From NCBI RefSeq assembly GCF_031082405.1, contig NZ_JAVHJU010000007.1, positions 358,846-422,845 of the forward strand: a stretch of 64,000 nt of DNA, read 5' to 3'. Made by a program: the position numbers and the translations under genes. Below the pieces are notes generated by a model. That model saw nothing but the letters and a program-made list of their open reading frames with translations, ran no database searches and was not told where the DNA came from. Positions 42,841 through 54,205 of the stretch are shown here, one piece after another. Origin of the DNA: Amycolatopsis sp. A133 (lineage in GTDB: Bacteria; Actinomycetota; Actinomycetes; Mycobacteriales; Pseudonocardiaceae). Each line of letters opens with the position of its first letter. Position 1 is the first letter of the stretch.

Positions 42841-42898
42841 AGCGCACCCAATGTGGCGTTCGGTGCGTTGAACGCACCCAACGCCACATTGGGGCGCT
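42841..42898. repeat. Palindromic repeat, CCAATGTGGCGTT family, copy 2
   Basis: The left arm 42841-42860 pairs with 42880-42898 with one bulged A. The inner bases CGGTGCG and CGCACCC continue the stem with one mismatch around TTGAA. The core is nearly identical to the element at 14459-14547 but lacks its second internal unit. Confidence 0.7.
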
Positions 42899-42931
42899 GG
42901 GGGCAGTGGGGCCGGGCGGTACCGTGACGCC

Positions 42932-43711
42932 ATGGGCGAGGACACCTGGGCCGCGGTGGCCGGCGATTTCGCCGACGGTGCCTACGCGTCCGTGAAGGGG
43001 CGTGTGCGCACCCTTGTGATGCACCGCCAGTTGCTGGAACACCTGCCGGCCCCGCCCGCCTCGGTGCTCGACGTCGGCGGCGGTGCGGGCCACCAGTCGT
43101 TCCCCCTGGCCCGTGCGGGCTACGACGTCACCCTGCTCGACTCGTCGGCGGCGATGCTCGGCAAGGCCCGGCAGCGGCTCGGGCAGCTCCCGGAAGCCGT
43201 CCGGCAGCGGGTGACCCTCGTGAAAGCCGACGGCGCCGACGCCGACGAGGCGGTCGGCGGCCGTCGCTTCGACGCCGTCCTGTGCCACGGTGTGCTCGGG
43301 TACCTGGAGCGGCCGGACCCCGTCCTCGACCAGGTGTGCCGGTGTGCCGCTCCCGGCGGCCTCGTCTCGGTGATGACGGGCAACGCCGAAGCCGCGGCCG
43401 TGCGCCCGGCGATGGAAGGACGCTGGGAGGACGCCTTGGAAGCGTTCGACGCCCGCAGCGAAGTCGGGGTGCTGGGCCTGCCGACGCACGCCGGCACCGT
43501 CGCGGAACTCGGCGAGTCCCTCCGCCGCCGCGGGGTGGCACCCGTCGAGTGGTACGGCGTCTGGCTGTTCGTCGACTGGCTCGACCTCAGCGGTGCCGGA
43601 CCGGGCCTCGCCGAAACCGAGCGTGTGGCGGCCGTCGAGTTCGAAGCCGGCCGGCGGGATCCCTACCGCCGGCTCAGCCGCGTCTTCCACTTCGTGGGGC
43701 GCAGAACCTAA
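42932..43711 (+). CDS. Class I SAM-dependent methyltransferase
   Basis: A 259-aa Rossmann methyltransferase. Motif I is [11 protein letters not shown], motif II ends [11 protein letters not shown], motif III/IV reads [13 protein letters not shown], and motif V reads [11 protein letters not shown] CmoA/SmtA-like group is possible; the substrate is unknown. TACCGT 6 nt before ATG 42932 points to a leaderless transcript. It overlaps hemH at the 3' end by 4 bp. Confidence 0.83.
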   Translation: MGEDTWAAVAGDFADGAYASVKGRVRTLVMHRQLLEHLPAPPASVLDVGGGAGHQSFPLARAGYDVTLLDSSAAMLGKARQRLGQLPEAVRQRVTLVKADGADADEAVGGRRFDAVLCHGVLGYLERPDPVLDQVCRCAAPGGLVSVMTGNAEAAAVRPAMEGRWEDALEAFDARSEVGVLGLPTHAGTVAELGESLRRRGVAPVEWYGVWLFVDWLDLSGAGPGLAETERVAAVEFEAGRRDPYRRLSRVFHFVGRRT

Positions 43712-44760
43712 CGGCCTGGCCGCTTCGCCGGCTCGCAGCAACCCACCGCGCAAGGCGCCCCGTTGACCGTGCAGCCCGCCACCGGGAAGGACGACAGCTT
43801 CCGCGGCTCGACGCCGTGCGTGTGCTCGCGGATCAGCTCCACCACCAGCTCCGCGAACCGCGGGTCCGATCCCGCCGTCGACGCACGGGCGAACGCCATT
43901 CCGTGCTCCGCCGCGCGCTCGGCCGCCTCGTTGTCCAGGTCCCAGATCACCTCGAGGTGGTCCGACACGAACCCGATCGGCGACACGACCACGCCCGGCA
44001 CACCCGACTCGTGCAACGCGTCGATGTGGTCGACGATGTCCGGCTCCAGCCACGGCACCTGCGGCGGCCCGGACCGTGACTGCCACACCACGTCGTAGGA
44101 TTCGATGCCCGCCTCGGCCGCGACCAGGCGCGCCGCCTCCGCGATCTGGCGGGAGTAGCGGCGGCCGCCTTCCGCGGGCGGGCCCGCTGCGCGGTCCGCG
44201 CCGTCCGGCACCGAATGGGCCGTGAACACCGTGCGGATCCCCGGCTCGTTCCCCAGCGACGCGTGGGCCGCGCGCACGCCGTCGGCGACCGCCGAGACGA
44301 ACAGCGGGTGGTCGAAGAACTGGCGGATCTTCACCAGTTCGGGGGCACCGTCGCCGACCGCCGTGCGGGCGCGCTCGATGTCCTCGTCGTACTGGCGGCA
44401 CGCCGAGTAGCCGCCGTACGCGCTCGTGGGGAACACCAGCACGCGCTTGGCGCCGTCGGCCGTCAGCGAAGCCAAGGTGTCCTCGACCATCGGGTGCCAG
44501 TTGCGGTTGCCGAAGTGCACCGGCAGGTCCATGCCGGCCGCCGACAGCTGCTTCTCCACCGCGGCCATCGCGTCGCGGTTCAGCTTGTTGATCGGCGAAA
44601 CCCCGCCGAAGTGCCGGTAGTGCTCGGCGACCTCCAGGAGCCGCTCGCGCGGCACCCCGCGGCCCCTGGTGACGTTCTCGAGGAACGGCATGACGTCGTC
44701 GGGCCCTTCCGGGCCGCCGAACGAAAGCCACAGCAACGCGTCGTATCCCACCCCCGTCAT
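43708..44760 (-). CDS. hemH: Ferrochelatase (coproporphyrin type)
   Basis: Inserts Fe2+ into a porphyrin; in actinobacteria this is coproporphyrin III (CpfC). 350 aa. It begins [20 protein letters not shown], and the iron-site motif FTAHSVPDG includes the catalytic His. A C-terminal Cys cluster ([15 protein letters not shown]) plus an earlier Cys (SACRQYDED) matches the 2Fe-2S ligands of actinobacterial ferrochelatases. ATG 44760 is the likely start. The 3' end overlaps the convergent methyltransferase. Confidence 0.95.
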   Translation of the reverse strand: MTGVGYDALLWLSFGGPEGPDDVMPFLENVTRGRGVPRERLLEVAEHYRHFGGVSPINKLNRDAMAAVEKQLSAAGMDLPVHFGNRNWHPMVEDTLASLTADGAKRVLVFPTSAYGGYSACRQYDEDIERARTAVGDGAPELVKIRQFFDHPLFVSAVADGVRAAHASLGNEPGIRTVFTAHSVPDGADRAAGPPAEGGRRYSRQIAEAARLVAAEAGIESYDVVWQSRSGPPQVPWLEPDIVDHIDALHESGVPGVVVSPIGFVSDHLEVIWDLDNEAAERAAEHGMAFARASTAGSDPRFAELVVELIREHTHGVEPRKLSSFPVAGCTVNGAPCAVGCCEPAKRPGR

Positions 44761-44810
44761 CTTGCCGATGTGGCGGCCCGCACGCTGATCCGGGCCGGTT
44801 ATGAATCGCA

Positions 44811-44825
44811 CAGTCCAAAACTCTG
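44811..44825. promoter_or_regulatory. TetR operator candidate, regulator promoter
   Basis: CAGTCCAAAACTCTG; its reverse complement contains AGTTTTGGACTG, which matches 11 of 12 bases of the site before the efflux gene at 45461-45472. It lies directly upstream of the -10 TACGGT (44827-44832). Confidence 0.6.
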
Positions 44826-44838
44826 GTACGGTGGTTTC

Positions 44839-45423
44839 ATGGCCAGGCCACGGGAATTCGACGAGACCGCCGCCGTCGAGAAGGCGATGCACGCGTTCTG
44901 GGAACACGGCTACGAAGCGACGACGACGCAGGACCTGTGCGAAGCGACCGGACTCGGCCGCAGCAGCGTCTACAACACCTTCACCAGCAAGCGAGCCCTC
45001 TTCCGGCGTTCGCTGAGCCACTACACCAGCACCCAGCTGGACAAGCGGCAAGCGATCCTCGACGGCCCGGGCACCGCGGCCGAGCGGCTGGCCGCAGTGC
45101 TCGACAGTGCGGTCGAGGACGACCTCGAGGACCGCCGCCGCGGCTGCTTCGTGGTCAACACCCTCGCCGAACTCGGCGTGCCCGACGACGAGGTGGGCGC
45201 CGCGCTGCGGCACGACACCGACCGGAACCTGACCATGTTCGCCGCGTGCGTCCGCGAGGGCGTGCTCGACGGCAGCCTCCGCGACGGCCTGGACCCCGCC
45301 GAGGTGGCGGAGTTCCTGCTCGGCACCACCTCGGGCCTGCGTGTGATGGCCCGCCGGGGCACGAGCCGCGACAGCATGCACGCCGTCGCCGACATCGCGC
45401 TGTCGGCCATCGTCGCCCGCTGA
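44839..45423 (+). CDS. TetR-family regulator
   Basis: A 194-aa TetR protein. The HTH ([20 protein letters not shown] then [18 protein letters not shown]) belongs to the AcuR/YxaF-like subgroup with a C-terminal ligand domain ([12 protein letters not shown]). ATG 44839 lies 6 nt after TACGGT, so translation is probably leaderless. Similar operator sequences before itself and before the adjacent efflux pump indicate autorepression and control of the pump. Confidence 0.9.
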   Translation: MARPREFDETAAVEKAMHAFWEHGYEATTTQDLCEATGLGRSSVYNTFTSKRALFRRSLSHYTSTQLDKRQAILDGPGTAAERLAAVLDSAVEDDLEDRRRGCFVVNTLAELGVPDDEVGAALRHDTDRNLTMFAACVREGVLDGSLRDGLDPAEVAEFLLGTTSGLRVMARRGTSRDSMHAVADIALSAIVAR

Positions 45424-45459
45424 CCACCGCTCTCCCCCCGAGTCCGCTCGGCGCTGCCG

Positions 45460-45472
45460 CAGTTTTGAACTG
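45460..45472. promoter_or_regulatory. TetR operator candidate, efflux promoter
   Basis: CAGTTTTGAACTG is palindromic (CAGTT-ttg-AACTG). It lies next to a -10 candidate CATAAT (45480-45485) in front of the MFS gene. Confidence 0.65.
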
Positions 45473-45498
45473 ACCGATACATAATCGGAGGAGAACCC

Positions 45499-46659
45499 AT
45501 GCCCCTGGCCGTCTTCGTCCTCGGGCTCAGCGTGTTCGCGCTGGGCACGTCCGAGTTCATGATCACCGGCCTGCTCCCCGGCATGGCCTCCGACCTGCAG
45601 GTGAGCATTCCCGACGCCGGGCTGCTGATCTCGGCGTTCGCCATCGGCATGGTCGTCGGCGCGCCGCTGCTGGCGATCGGCACCCTCCGGCTCCCCCGCC
45701 GCCGGACGCTGCTGGCGTTGCTCGGCGTGTTCGCCGCGGCGCACGTCGTCGGCGCCCTCGCCGAAAGCTACGCCGTCCTCTTCGCCACGCGGGTGGTCGC
45801 GGCGTTCGCGTGCGCCGGGTTCTGGGCCGTCGCGCTGGCGACGACCATCGCGCTCGTGCCCGCCGAGCGGCGCGGCCGCGCGATGGCGGTCCTGGTCGGC
45901 GGCCTGACCGTGGCGAACATCGCCGGGGTGCCGGCGGGGACGTTCCTCGGCCAGCACGCCGGCTGGCGGACGGCGTTCTGGGCCGTGGCGGTGGCGACCG
46001 TGGTCGCGGTGGCGGGCGTGGCGCTGCTGGTCCCGGAGACGACTGGGGCCGCGGTGAGCGTCCGCGGCGAACTGCGGCTCTACCGCCGGGGCCGGGTCTG
46101 GCTCGCCCTCGGCGTGATCGCGTTGGCCCAGGCCATGATCTTCGCCGCGTTCAGCTACTTCGCCCCCCTGCTGACCGAGACCGACGGCCTCCCCGAAAGC
46201 TGGGTGCCCGGCGTACTGGCCCTGTTCGGCGTCGGCGCGCTGATCGGCATCACCGCGGGCGGCCGGCTCGCCGACCGGCGGCCGTTCGCGACGCTCTACG
46301 CCTGTCTCGGGCTCGCACTGGCGGCCCTGCTCGTGCTCGCTCTCACCACCGACACGCTGGTCGCCGTCGCGGCCGTGGCGGCCTTCGGCGTCGCGGGGTT
46401 CGGGGCCAACCCGGCGCTGAACGTGCGCGCCTACCACGTCGCCGGTGACGCGCCCACCCTCGTGGGCGCCAGCACGACCGCGGCCTTCAACGTCGGCAAC
46501 ACGATCGGGCCGTGGCTGGGTGGCGTCGCGATCGACGCCGGGCTCGGCTTCCCGAGCGTCGCCTGGACCGGGATCGCTCTCGGCGTGGCCACCCTGGCCG
46601 CGCTCACGGTCGCCGCCGCCGTCCAGCGCGGCGACGACCGTGAGCCGGTGGCCGTGTGA
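45499..46659 (+). CDS. MFS drug-efflux transporter, Cmx/CmlR-like
   Basis: A 386-aa proton-coupled exporter with about 12 TM helices. The opening [20 protein letters not shown] then [20 protein letters not shown] is characteristic of the Cmx/CmrA chloramphenicol-type efflux group. The A-like loop region reads [24 protein letters not shown] precedes ATG 45499. It is the target of the adjacent TetR. The drug specificity is inferred from family only. Confidence 0.87.
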   Translation: MPLAVFVLGLSVFALGTSEFMITGLLPGMASDLQVSIPDAGLLISAFAIGMVVGAPLLAIGTLRLPRRRTLLALLGVFAAAHVVGALAESYAVLFATRVVAAFACAGFWAVALATTIALVPAERRGRAMAVLVGGLTVANIAGVPAGTFLGQHAGWRTAFWAVAVATVVAVAGVALLVPETTGAAVSVRGELRLYRRGRVWLALGVIALAQAMIFAAFSYFAPLLTETDGLPESWVPGVLALFGVGALIGITAGGRLADRRPFATLYACLGLALAALLVLALTTDTLVAVAAVAAFGVAGFGANPALNVRAYHVAGDAPTLVGASTTAAFNVGNTIGPWLGGVAIDAGLGFPSVAWTGIALGVATLAALTVAAAVQRGDDREPVAV

Positions 46660-46662
46660 GGC

Positions 46663-47430
46663 TCAGACGCCGAGGAAGTGGACCCCGCCGTCGACCATGA
46701 TCATCGAGCCGGTGGTGGCGGGGAGCCAGTCCGACAGCACCGCGCAGACGCTCTTCGCCACCGGGTCCGGGTCCGTGCTGTCCCACCCGAGCGGCGCGCG
46801 CTCGCCCCAGCCGTCCTCCAGGTCGACGAAGCCCGGGATGGACTTCGCCGCCATCGTCTTCATCGGGCCCGCGCTGACCAGGTTGACGCGGATGCCCTGC
46901 GGGCCCAGCTCCTTGGCCAGGTACCGGTTGACCGACTCGAGCCCGGCCTTCGCGACACCCATCCAGTTGTAGACCGGCCACGCGACGCGCGCGTCGAAGT
47001 CCATGCCGACGTACGACGCGCCCCGGCCCATCAGCGGCAGGCACGCCTTCGCCAGCGACATGTACGAGTACGTCGAAATCTCGATCGCGGTCTTGACGTC
47101 TTCGGCCGGCGCGTCGAGGAACGGCGCACCCAGGCAGGTCTGCGGGGCGAAGCCGATCGAGTGCAGCACGCCGTCCAAGCCGTCGACGTGCTCGCGGACC
47201 TTGTCGGCGAGGCCGTCGAGCTGCTCCTGGTTGGTGACGTCCAGCTCGATCACCGGCGCCGCTTCGGGCAGCCGCTTCGCGATGCGCTCGACCAGCGACA
47301 TGCGGCCGAAGCCGGTCAGCACCACCTTCGCGCCCTCCTGCTGCGCGATCTTGGCCGCGTGGAAGGCGAGCGACGCGTCGGTGATGATGCCGGTGATCAG
47401 CAGGCGCTTGCCTTCGAGCAGTCCGGGCAC
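46663..47430 (-). CDS. inhA: Enoyl-ACP reductase, InhA type
   Basis: NADH-dependent enoyl-ACP reductase of fatty acid elongation, 255 aa. The N-terminal GKRLLITGIITDASLAFHAA and active-site PVYNWMGVAKAGLESVNRYL match mycobacterial InhA. The catalytic Tyr and Lys are in YNWMGVAK. It is the second gene of a fabG-inhA pair (34-nt gap), as in mycobacteria. GTG 47430 is the start. Confidence 0.95.
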   Translation of the reverse strand: MPGLLEGKRLLITGIITDASLAFHAAKIAQQEGAKVVLTGFGRMSLVERIAKRLPEAAPVIELDVTNQEQLDGLADKVREHVDGLDGVLHSIGFAPQTCLGAPFLDAPAEDVKTAIEISTYSYMSLAKACLPLMGRGASYVGMDFDARVAWPVYNWMGVAKAGLESVNRYLAKELGPQGIRVNLVSAGPMKTMAAKSIPGFVDLEDGWGERAPLGWDSTDPDPVAKSVCAVLSDWLPATTGSMIMVDGGVHFLGV

Positions 47431-47464
47431 GGGTCCTCCAAGTCTTGTTCGGGTGGTACGGAAG

Positions 47465-49695
<2,231 letters not shown>

Positions 49696-49702
49696 CAGGG
49701 GG

Positions 49703-50380
49703 ATGGCCGTGCGCGTGCTCCTCGTCGAAGACGACGCGGGTGTCGCCGGCGCGCTCGCCGAGTCGCTGCACGCGCGCGGTCATCCCGTCACCAGCGTCGC
49801 CCGCGGGGCCAACGCGCTGCACCACCACCGCGCCGCCGACCTCGTCCTGCTGGACCTGGGGCTGCCCGACCTCGACGGCCTCGACGTCCTGCGCAAGATC
49901 CGGGCCGTCTCGCCGGTCCCGGTGATCGTGCTGACCGCCCGCGGCGACGAACGGTCTGTGGTGCGCGGCCTGCGGCTCGGCGCCGACGACTACCTGACCA
50001 AGCCGGTGCGGCTGGCCGAGCTGCTGGCCAGGATGGACGCCGTCGTGCGGCGCGCGGTGGCCCGTGCCACCCCGGCCGACAGTGCTGGTGACGTCGTGCG
50101 CCTCGAAGACGTCGAGATCGACCTCGGTGCCCGCCGGGTCCTCGTCGCCGGGCACGACGTCGGGCTGACCACCAAGGAGTTCGAGATCCTGGCCGTGCTC
50201 GCCGCCCGCCCCGGCACCGCGGTCAGCCGCCAGCAGCTCATGGACGAGGTGTGGGGCGACGCGTACCTCGCGGTGTCGCGCTCGCTCGACGTCCACCTGA
50301 CCGGGCTGCGCGCCAAGCTGGACCGCCCGGGCCTGCTCACCACGATCCGCGGCTTCGGCTACCGGCTCGGCCGGGACTGA
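49703..50380 (+). CDS. OmpR-type response regulator
   Basis: A 225-aa two-component regulator. The receiver (1-115) has VEDD acidic pocket, phospho-acceptor Asp51 in LLDLGLPDLDG, and LTKP Lys. The C-terminal winged helix (about 130-223) has LTTKEFEILAVLAARPGTAV then DVHLTGLRAKL and TIRGFGYRL. It is cotranscribed with the MHS gene 8 nt upstream, and the kinase begins 4 nt downstream. Confidence 0.92.
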   Translation: MAVRVLLVEDDAGVAGALAESLHARGHPVTSVARGANALHHHRAADLVLLDLGLPDLDGLDVLRKIRAVSPVPVIVLTARGDERSVVRGLRLGADDYLTKPVRLAELLARMDAVVRRAVARATPADSAGDVVRLEDVEIDLGARRVLVAGHDVGLTTKEFEILAVLAARPGTAVSRQQLMDEVWGDAYLAVSRSLDVHLTGLRAKLDRPGLLTTIRGFGYRLGRD

Positions 50381-50383
50381 CCC

Positions 50384-51778
50384 GTGCGCACCCGGCTCCT
50401 GGTGGTCCTGGTCGCCCTGGCCCTCGCGGTGGTCGCCGCGTTCGCCGTGCCGCTGCTGACCGCCACCGCCGAGCAGCGCACCCAGCAGCTGGTCATCTCC
50501 CGCACCGCCGACGTCGACCGGTTCGTCGTGCTGGCCCAGCAGGCCGTCGACACCCACGACCCCGCGGCCCTCGCGGCGGACGCGGCCCGCTACGCCGAGC
50601 TGTACGGCGAAGGCGTCGTCATCGTCGACGCCCGGCGCCTCCCGCTGGTGCAGGCGGGCGGTCTGACCGCGGGCGACCCGGCGGTGCGCACGCTGGTGGA
50701 AGCGACCATGCGGAACGAACCGGCGCCGCGGGCGGACCGGCTGGACCCGTGGTCGGCCGAACCGGCCTACTTCGCGCGGCCCGTCGGGACCGGCACCCGC
50801 GTGTCCGGGGTGGTCGTGCTGCGCGCGTCGGTGACGGCGGCGGCCGCGGACGTCGCCACCCGGTGGGGCACCATCGGGGCCGGCGCCGTGCTGGTCGCGG
50901 TGGTGTTCGTGCTGCTCGCCGTGGTGCTGGCCCGCTGGATGGTGCGGCCGCTGCACGAGCTCGAAACCGGGGTGCTGGCCGTCGCCGACGGGCACCGCGC
51001 GCACGTCCCGGAACGCGCCGGGCCCCGCGAGCTGCGTTCGCTGGCCGCCGAGGTCAACCGGATGTCCGAAGCCGTGCTCGAGGCCGCCGAGCAGCAGCAC
51101 CGGCTGGTCGCCGACGCCTCGCACCAGCTCCGGAACCCGATGGCCGCGCTGCGCCTGCGCGTCGACTCCCTGGCCGGGCGCATCGAAGGCGACGACACCA
51201 CCTACCGGGCGACCGTCGCCGAGGTCGAACGCCTGGAGAAGCTGCTCGACGGCCTGCTCGCGCTCGCCCTGGCCGAGAGCACCGCGACCCGCGTCGCGGC
51301 CGGCGGTGCCGACGAGACCTGCGACCTCGCGTCCGTGCTGGCCGAACGCGTCGACGCCTGGCGCCCGGCCGCCGAGGACGCCGGTTCGGCGATCGTCCCC
51401 CCGCCGGGCCACGACGAGCCGGTGATCGTTCGCTGCCCGGAAGGCGAGCTGGCGCAGGTCCTCGACGTCCTGCTCGACAACGCCGTCCACTACGCCGGCC
51501 GCGGCGCGAAGATCACCACGGATTGGGAAAGCGGTGACACGACCGCCACGCTCGTCGTCGCCGACGACGGACCGGGACTGTCCGAAGAGGACAGAGCGCG
51601 GGCGACCGAACGGTTCTGGCGCGCCGGCGGTGAAGGCGCCCCGCGCGGGACCGGCCTCGGCCTGGCCATCGCGCACCAGCAGGTGCGTACCCGCGGCGGC
51701 GTCCTCGACCTGCGGCAGGCAGACCCGCACGGCCTCGAAGTCCGCGTCACGCTGCCGCTGCAGGAGGTGCCGGGATGA
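50384..51778 (+). CDS. Sensor histidine kinase
   Basis: A 464-aa membrane kinase. TM1 lies at about residues 5-25, an extracytoplasmic sensor domain of about 130 residues follows, and TM2 lies at about 165-187, then HAMP. The phospho-acceptor is His247 in DASHQLRNPMAAL, and the N box (LLDNAVHYAGRG), G1 (VADDGPGLSEED) and G2 (GTGLGLAIAHQQ) follow. GTG 50384. Its stop overlaps the TAXI gene ATG, so the solute-binding protein is coupled to it and may be its input. Confidence 0.92.
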   Translation: MRTRLLVVLVALALAVVAAFAVPLLTATAEQRTQQLVISRTADVDRFVVLAQQAVDTHDPAALAADAARYAELYGEGVVIVDARRLPLVQAGGLTAGDPAVRTLVEATMRNEPAPRADRLDPWSAEPAYFARPVGTGTRVSGVVVLRASVTAAAADVATRWGTIGAGAVLVAVVFVLLAVVLARWMVRPLHELETGVLAVADGHRAHVPERAGPRELRSLAAEVNRMSEAVLEAAEQQHRLVADASHQLRNPMAALRLRVDSLAGRIEGDDTTYRATVAEVERLEKLLDGLLALALAESTATRVAAGGADETCDLASVLAERVDAWRPAAEDAGSAIVPPPGHDEPVIVRCPEGELAQVLDVLLDNAVHYAGRGAKITTDWESGDTTATLVVADDGPGLSEEDRARATERFWRAGGEGAPRGTGLGLAIAHQQVRTRGGVLDLRQADPHGLEVRVTLPLQEVPG

Positions 51779-52719
51779 CGCTCACCCGCCGCACGGCCCT
51801 GCTCGGCGGCCTCGGCCTCGCGCTGGCCGGGTGTTCGTCGGCGGGCTACGCCGGCCCGGAACGCGCGCTCACCATCGCGGCCGGCGAGCGGGGCGGGTTC
51901 TACCTGGCCTTCGCCGAGCTCCTCTCGGCCGAACTGAACCGCGCGGAACCGCTGCTGCACGCCACCGCCGTGCCGACCGAGGCGAGCGTGGCCAACGTCG
52001 GCCTGGTGCAGCGGGGGCAGGCCGACCTCGGGCTGGTGCTCGCCGACGTCGCCCAGACCGCGCTCCGCGGCGGCCCGCCGTTCGCCGGGAAGGTGCCGCT
52101 GCTCGCGCTCGGCCGCGTCTACGAGAACTACCTGCAGCTCGTGGTCCGGGCCGACGGGCCGGTGCGCGAGCTCGCCGACCTCGCCGGGCGCGCGGTGTCC
52201 CTGGGCGCGAGCGGCTCCGGCGCGGCACAGCTCGGCGAGCGCCTGTTCACCAAGGCGGGCGTCGCCGTGGACGCCCGGCACCTGCTGTTCGACGACGCGG
52301 TCCGCGCGCTGGCCGGCCGCCGGATCGACGCGATGCTGTGGTCGGGCGGGGTGCCGACGCCGAAGCTCGCCGAGCTCACCCGCACGACCCCGATCGCGCT
52401 GCTGCCCCTGGATTCGGTGGTGCCCGCGTTGCGGGCGGCGTACGGCCCGGTCTACGACCAGGTCCAGGTCCCCGACGGCGCGTACCGCGGGGTCGGCGCG
52501 CTGAGCACGATCGGCGTGGCGAACCTGCTGGTGTGCGCGCCGTCCCTGCCCGGCGACGTCGCCGCGGCCGTGGTCCGGCTGCTCGTCGAACGGGCCACGG
52601 CGCTGGTGCCCGCCGAAGCCGTCGGCACCCAGTTCCTGGATGTCCGGACACTGATCGGGACGCAACCGGTGCCGCTGCAGCCGGGCGCGGCGGCCGCGTA
52701 CCGAGCGCTGCACGGCTGA
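51775..52719 (+). CDS. TAXI-family solute-binding lipoprotein
   Basis: A 314-aa lipoprotein. The signal ends in ALAGCSS with Cys near residue 20. The mature part is a TAXI-type periplasmic-binding fold (LTIAAGERGGFYLAFAELLS, QADLGLVLADVAQTAL). Such proteins usually feed TRAP transporters, but no DctQ/DctM genes are present. In this operon it more likely senses a solute for the kinase or delivers to the MHS symporter. ATG 51775 overlaps the kinase stop. Confidence 0.85.
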   Translation: MTLTRRTALLGGLGLALAGCSSAGYAGPERALTIAAGERGGFYLAFAELLSAELNRAEPLLHATAVPTEASVANVGLVQRGQADLGLVLADVAQTALRGGPPFAGKVPLLALGRVYENYLQLVVRADGPVRELADLAGRAVSLGASGSGAAQLGERLFTKAGVAVDARHLLFDDAVRALAGRRIDAMLWSGGVPTPKLAELTRTTPIALLPLDSVVPALRAAYGPVYDQVQVPDGAYRGVGALSTIGVANLLVCAPSLPGDVAAAVVRLLVERATALVPAEAVGTQFLDVRTLIGTQPVPLQPGAAAAYRALHG

Positions 52720-52733
52720 ACTAGATTGGGCGC

Positions 52734-53156
52734 GTGACCGCACCTCGCCGCCCGATCGCCGAGATGCCGCTGCGCGTGCGCTACCACGAGTGCGACGGGC
52801 AGGGCATCGTCTTCAACGCCCACTACCTGGCCTATGTGGACATGTGCGCCTTCGAGGCGGAGAAGGCCCTCTTCGGCTCCCACGACGAGTTCCTCGCGCA
52901 CGGCACCGATGTCGTGGTCGCCGAGGCGAACCTGAAGTTCCGCGCGCCCGCCCGGTACGACGAGGAGCTGGTCGTCTCGCAGTACCTGACCCACCTCGGG
53001 ACGACGTCGCTCATCTTCGACTTCGAGATCCACCGCGACGGGACGCTCCTGCTGGCGGCGAACCTCCGGTACGTCTTCATCGACCCCGCCACCCTGCGGC
53101 CCGCCCCGCCGCCGGACGCGGTCCGCAAGGTCTACGCGGGCCTGCTCGGGGACTGA
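52734..53156 (+). CDS. 4-hydroxybenzoyl-CoA-type thioesterase
   Basis: A 140-aa single hot-dog protein. VRYHECDGQGIVFNAHYLAYVDM is the YbgC/4HBT signature with the catalytic Asp in HECDGQG. It hydrolyses acyl-CoAs by family. TAGATT 6 nt before GTG 52734 suggests leaderless translation. trmL follows after 3 nt. Confidence 0.88.
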   Translation: MTAPRRPIAEMPLRVRYHECDGQGIVFNAHYLAYVDMCAFEAEKALFGSHDEFLAHGTDVVVAEANLKFRAPARYDEELVVSQYLTHLGTTSLIFDFEIHRDGTLLLAANLRYVFIDPATLRPAPPPDAVRKVYAGLLGD

Positions 53157-53159
53157 GCC

Positions 53160-53615
53160 GTGTTCCGCATTCTCTTCTACCAGCCGGAAATCCCGCCCAA
53201 CACCGGCAACGCGATCCGCCTCGCCGCCAACACCGGCTGCGAACTGCACCTGGTCGAGCCGCTCGGCTTCACGTTGGAGGACAAGCAGCTGCGCCGGGCC
53301 GGGCTCGACTACCACGACCTCGCCCGGGTCCACGTGCACGCCTCGCTGGCCGCGGCCTGGGAAGTACTGCTGCCGGCCGAGGTCTACGCGTTCACCGCCT
53401 CCGCGACGCGGCTGTACACCGACGTCGCCTACACCCCGGGCGACGTCCTGATGTTCGGGCCGGAGTCGGTGGGGCTGCCCGCCGACGTCCGGGAAGCGCC
53501 CGAGGTGACCGACCGCGTACGGCTGCCGATGCGGCCGACGAGCCGGTCGCTGAACCTCGCCAACACCGCGGCCATCACGGTTTACGAAGCCTGGCGCCAG
53601 AACGGCTTCCGGTAG
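53160..53615 (+). CDS. trmL: tRNA (cytidine/uridine-34 2'-O) methyltransferase
   Basis: A 151-aa SPOUT enzyme that 2'-O-methylates the wobble base of tRNALeu. It has NTGNAIRLAANTG near the start, and the knot region LMFGPESVGLPADV followed by RLPMRPTSRSLNLANTAAIT. GTG 53160 is 3 nt after the thioesterase. Confidence 0.92.
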   Translation: MFRILFYQPEIPPNTGNAIRLAANTGCELHLVEPLGFTLEDKQLRRAGLDYHDLARVHVHASLAAAWEVLLPAEVYAFTASATRLYTDVAYTPGDVLMFGPESVGLPADVREAPEVTDRVRLPMRPTSRSLNLANTAAITVYEAWRQNGFR

Positions 53616-53624
53616 GTTCACCGG

Positions 53625-54137
53625 ATGCGACAGCAGTTCCTGGGGGCGCTCATCGGCGCCGCGTTCGGCACCGTCTTCGTCCTCGCCAACTCCGGCGACC
53701 CGCTTCCCGCGGCGCTCGGCTGGGTGCTGCGGGTCCTCGCCGTGCTCGCCCTGGCGGCGGTGGTGGTCCTCGGCGTCCGCGCGGGCGGGCGGCCGACGCT
53801 CGACGGGCGGCCGATGTTCGGGCCGGGCTACCGGTTCGTCGTGCTGGGCGAGGTCGTGCTCCTCTTCGGCGGGTTCTTCGTCCTGCGCCTGCTGGAGGCG
53901 CCCGTCCAGGCCAACGTGGCCTGGATCGCGACCGTCGTCGGCCTGCACTTCGCCGCGCTCGCGTCGGCGTGGAAGACCCGCTCGATCCTCGCGGTCGGCG
54001 TGGTCCTGACCGTGCTCGGCGTCGCCGGCCTGGCCCTGCTCGGCAGCACCGCGCTGCCCTGGGTCCCGTTCGTCAGCGGCGTCCTCTCCGGGGTGACCCT
54101 GCTCGGCGGAAGCCTCCACGGCGTCCGCCGAGCCTGA
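53625..54137 (+). CDS. Hypothetical membrane protein
   Basis: A 170-aa protein with about five TM segments (for example AALGWVLRVLAVLALAAVVV, FVVLGEVVLLFGGFFVL, SILAVGVVLTVLGVAGLAL). No domain family was recognised. TAGGTT 6 nt before ATG 53625 suggests a leaderless start within the trmL downstream region. Confidence 0.7.
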   Translation: MRQQFLGALIGAAFGTVFVLANSGDPLPAALGWVLRVLAVLALAAVVVLGVRAGGRPTLDGRPMFGPGYRFVVLGEVVLLFGGFFVLRLLEAPVQANVAWIATVVGLHFAALASAWKTRSILAVGVVLTVLGVAGLALLGSTALPWVPFVSGVLSGVTLLGGSLHGVRRA

Positions 54138-54146
54138 CCGGAAGCG

Positions 54147-54202
54147 CACTTTCATAGGGAAAGTGACGCCTCGAGGCCCGAGCTTTCACGTGAAAGCTCG
54201 GG
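54147..54202. terminator. Two adjacent hairpins between convergent operons
   Basis: CACTTTC (54147-54153) pairs with 54159-54165. Downstream, CCCGAGCTTTCAC (54177-54189) is followed directly by its reverse complement to 54202, a perfect 26-bp palindrome. Its core is shared with the palindrome at 35118-35149. Confidence 0.75.
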
Positions 54203-54205
54203 GCG

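Noticed and set aside
51775..52719. Part of a TRAP transporter
   Set aside because: No DctQ/DctM-type permease genes occur in the window.
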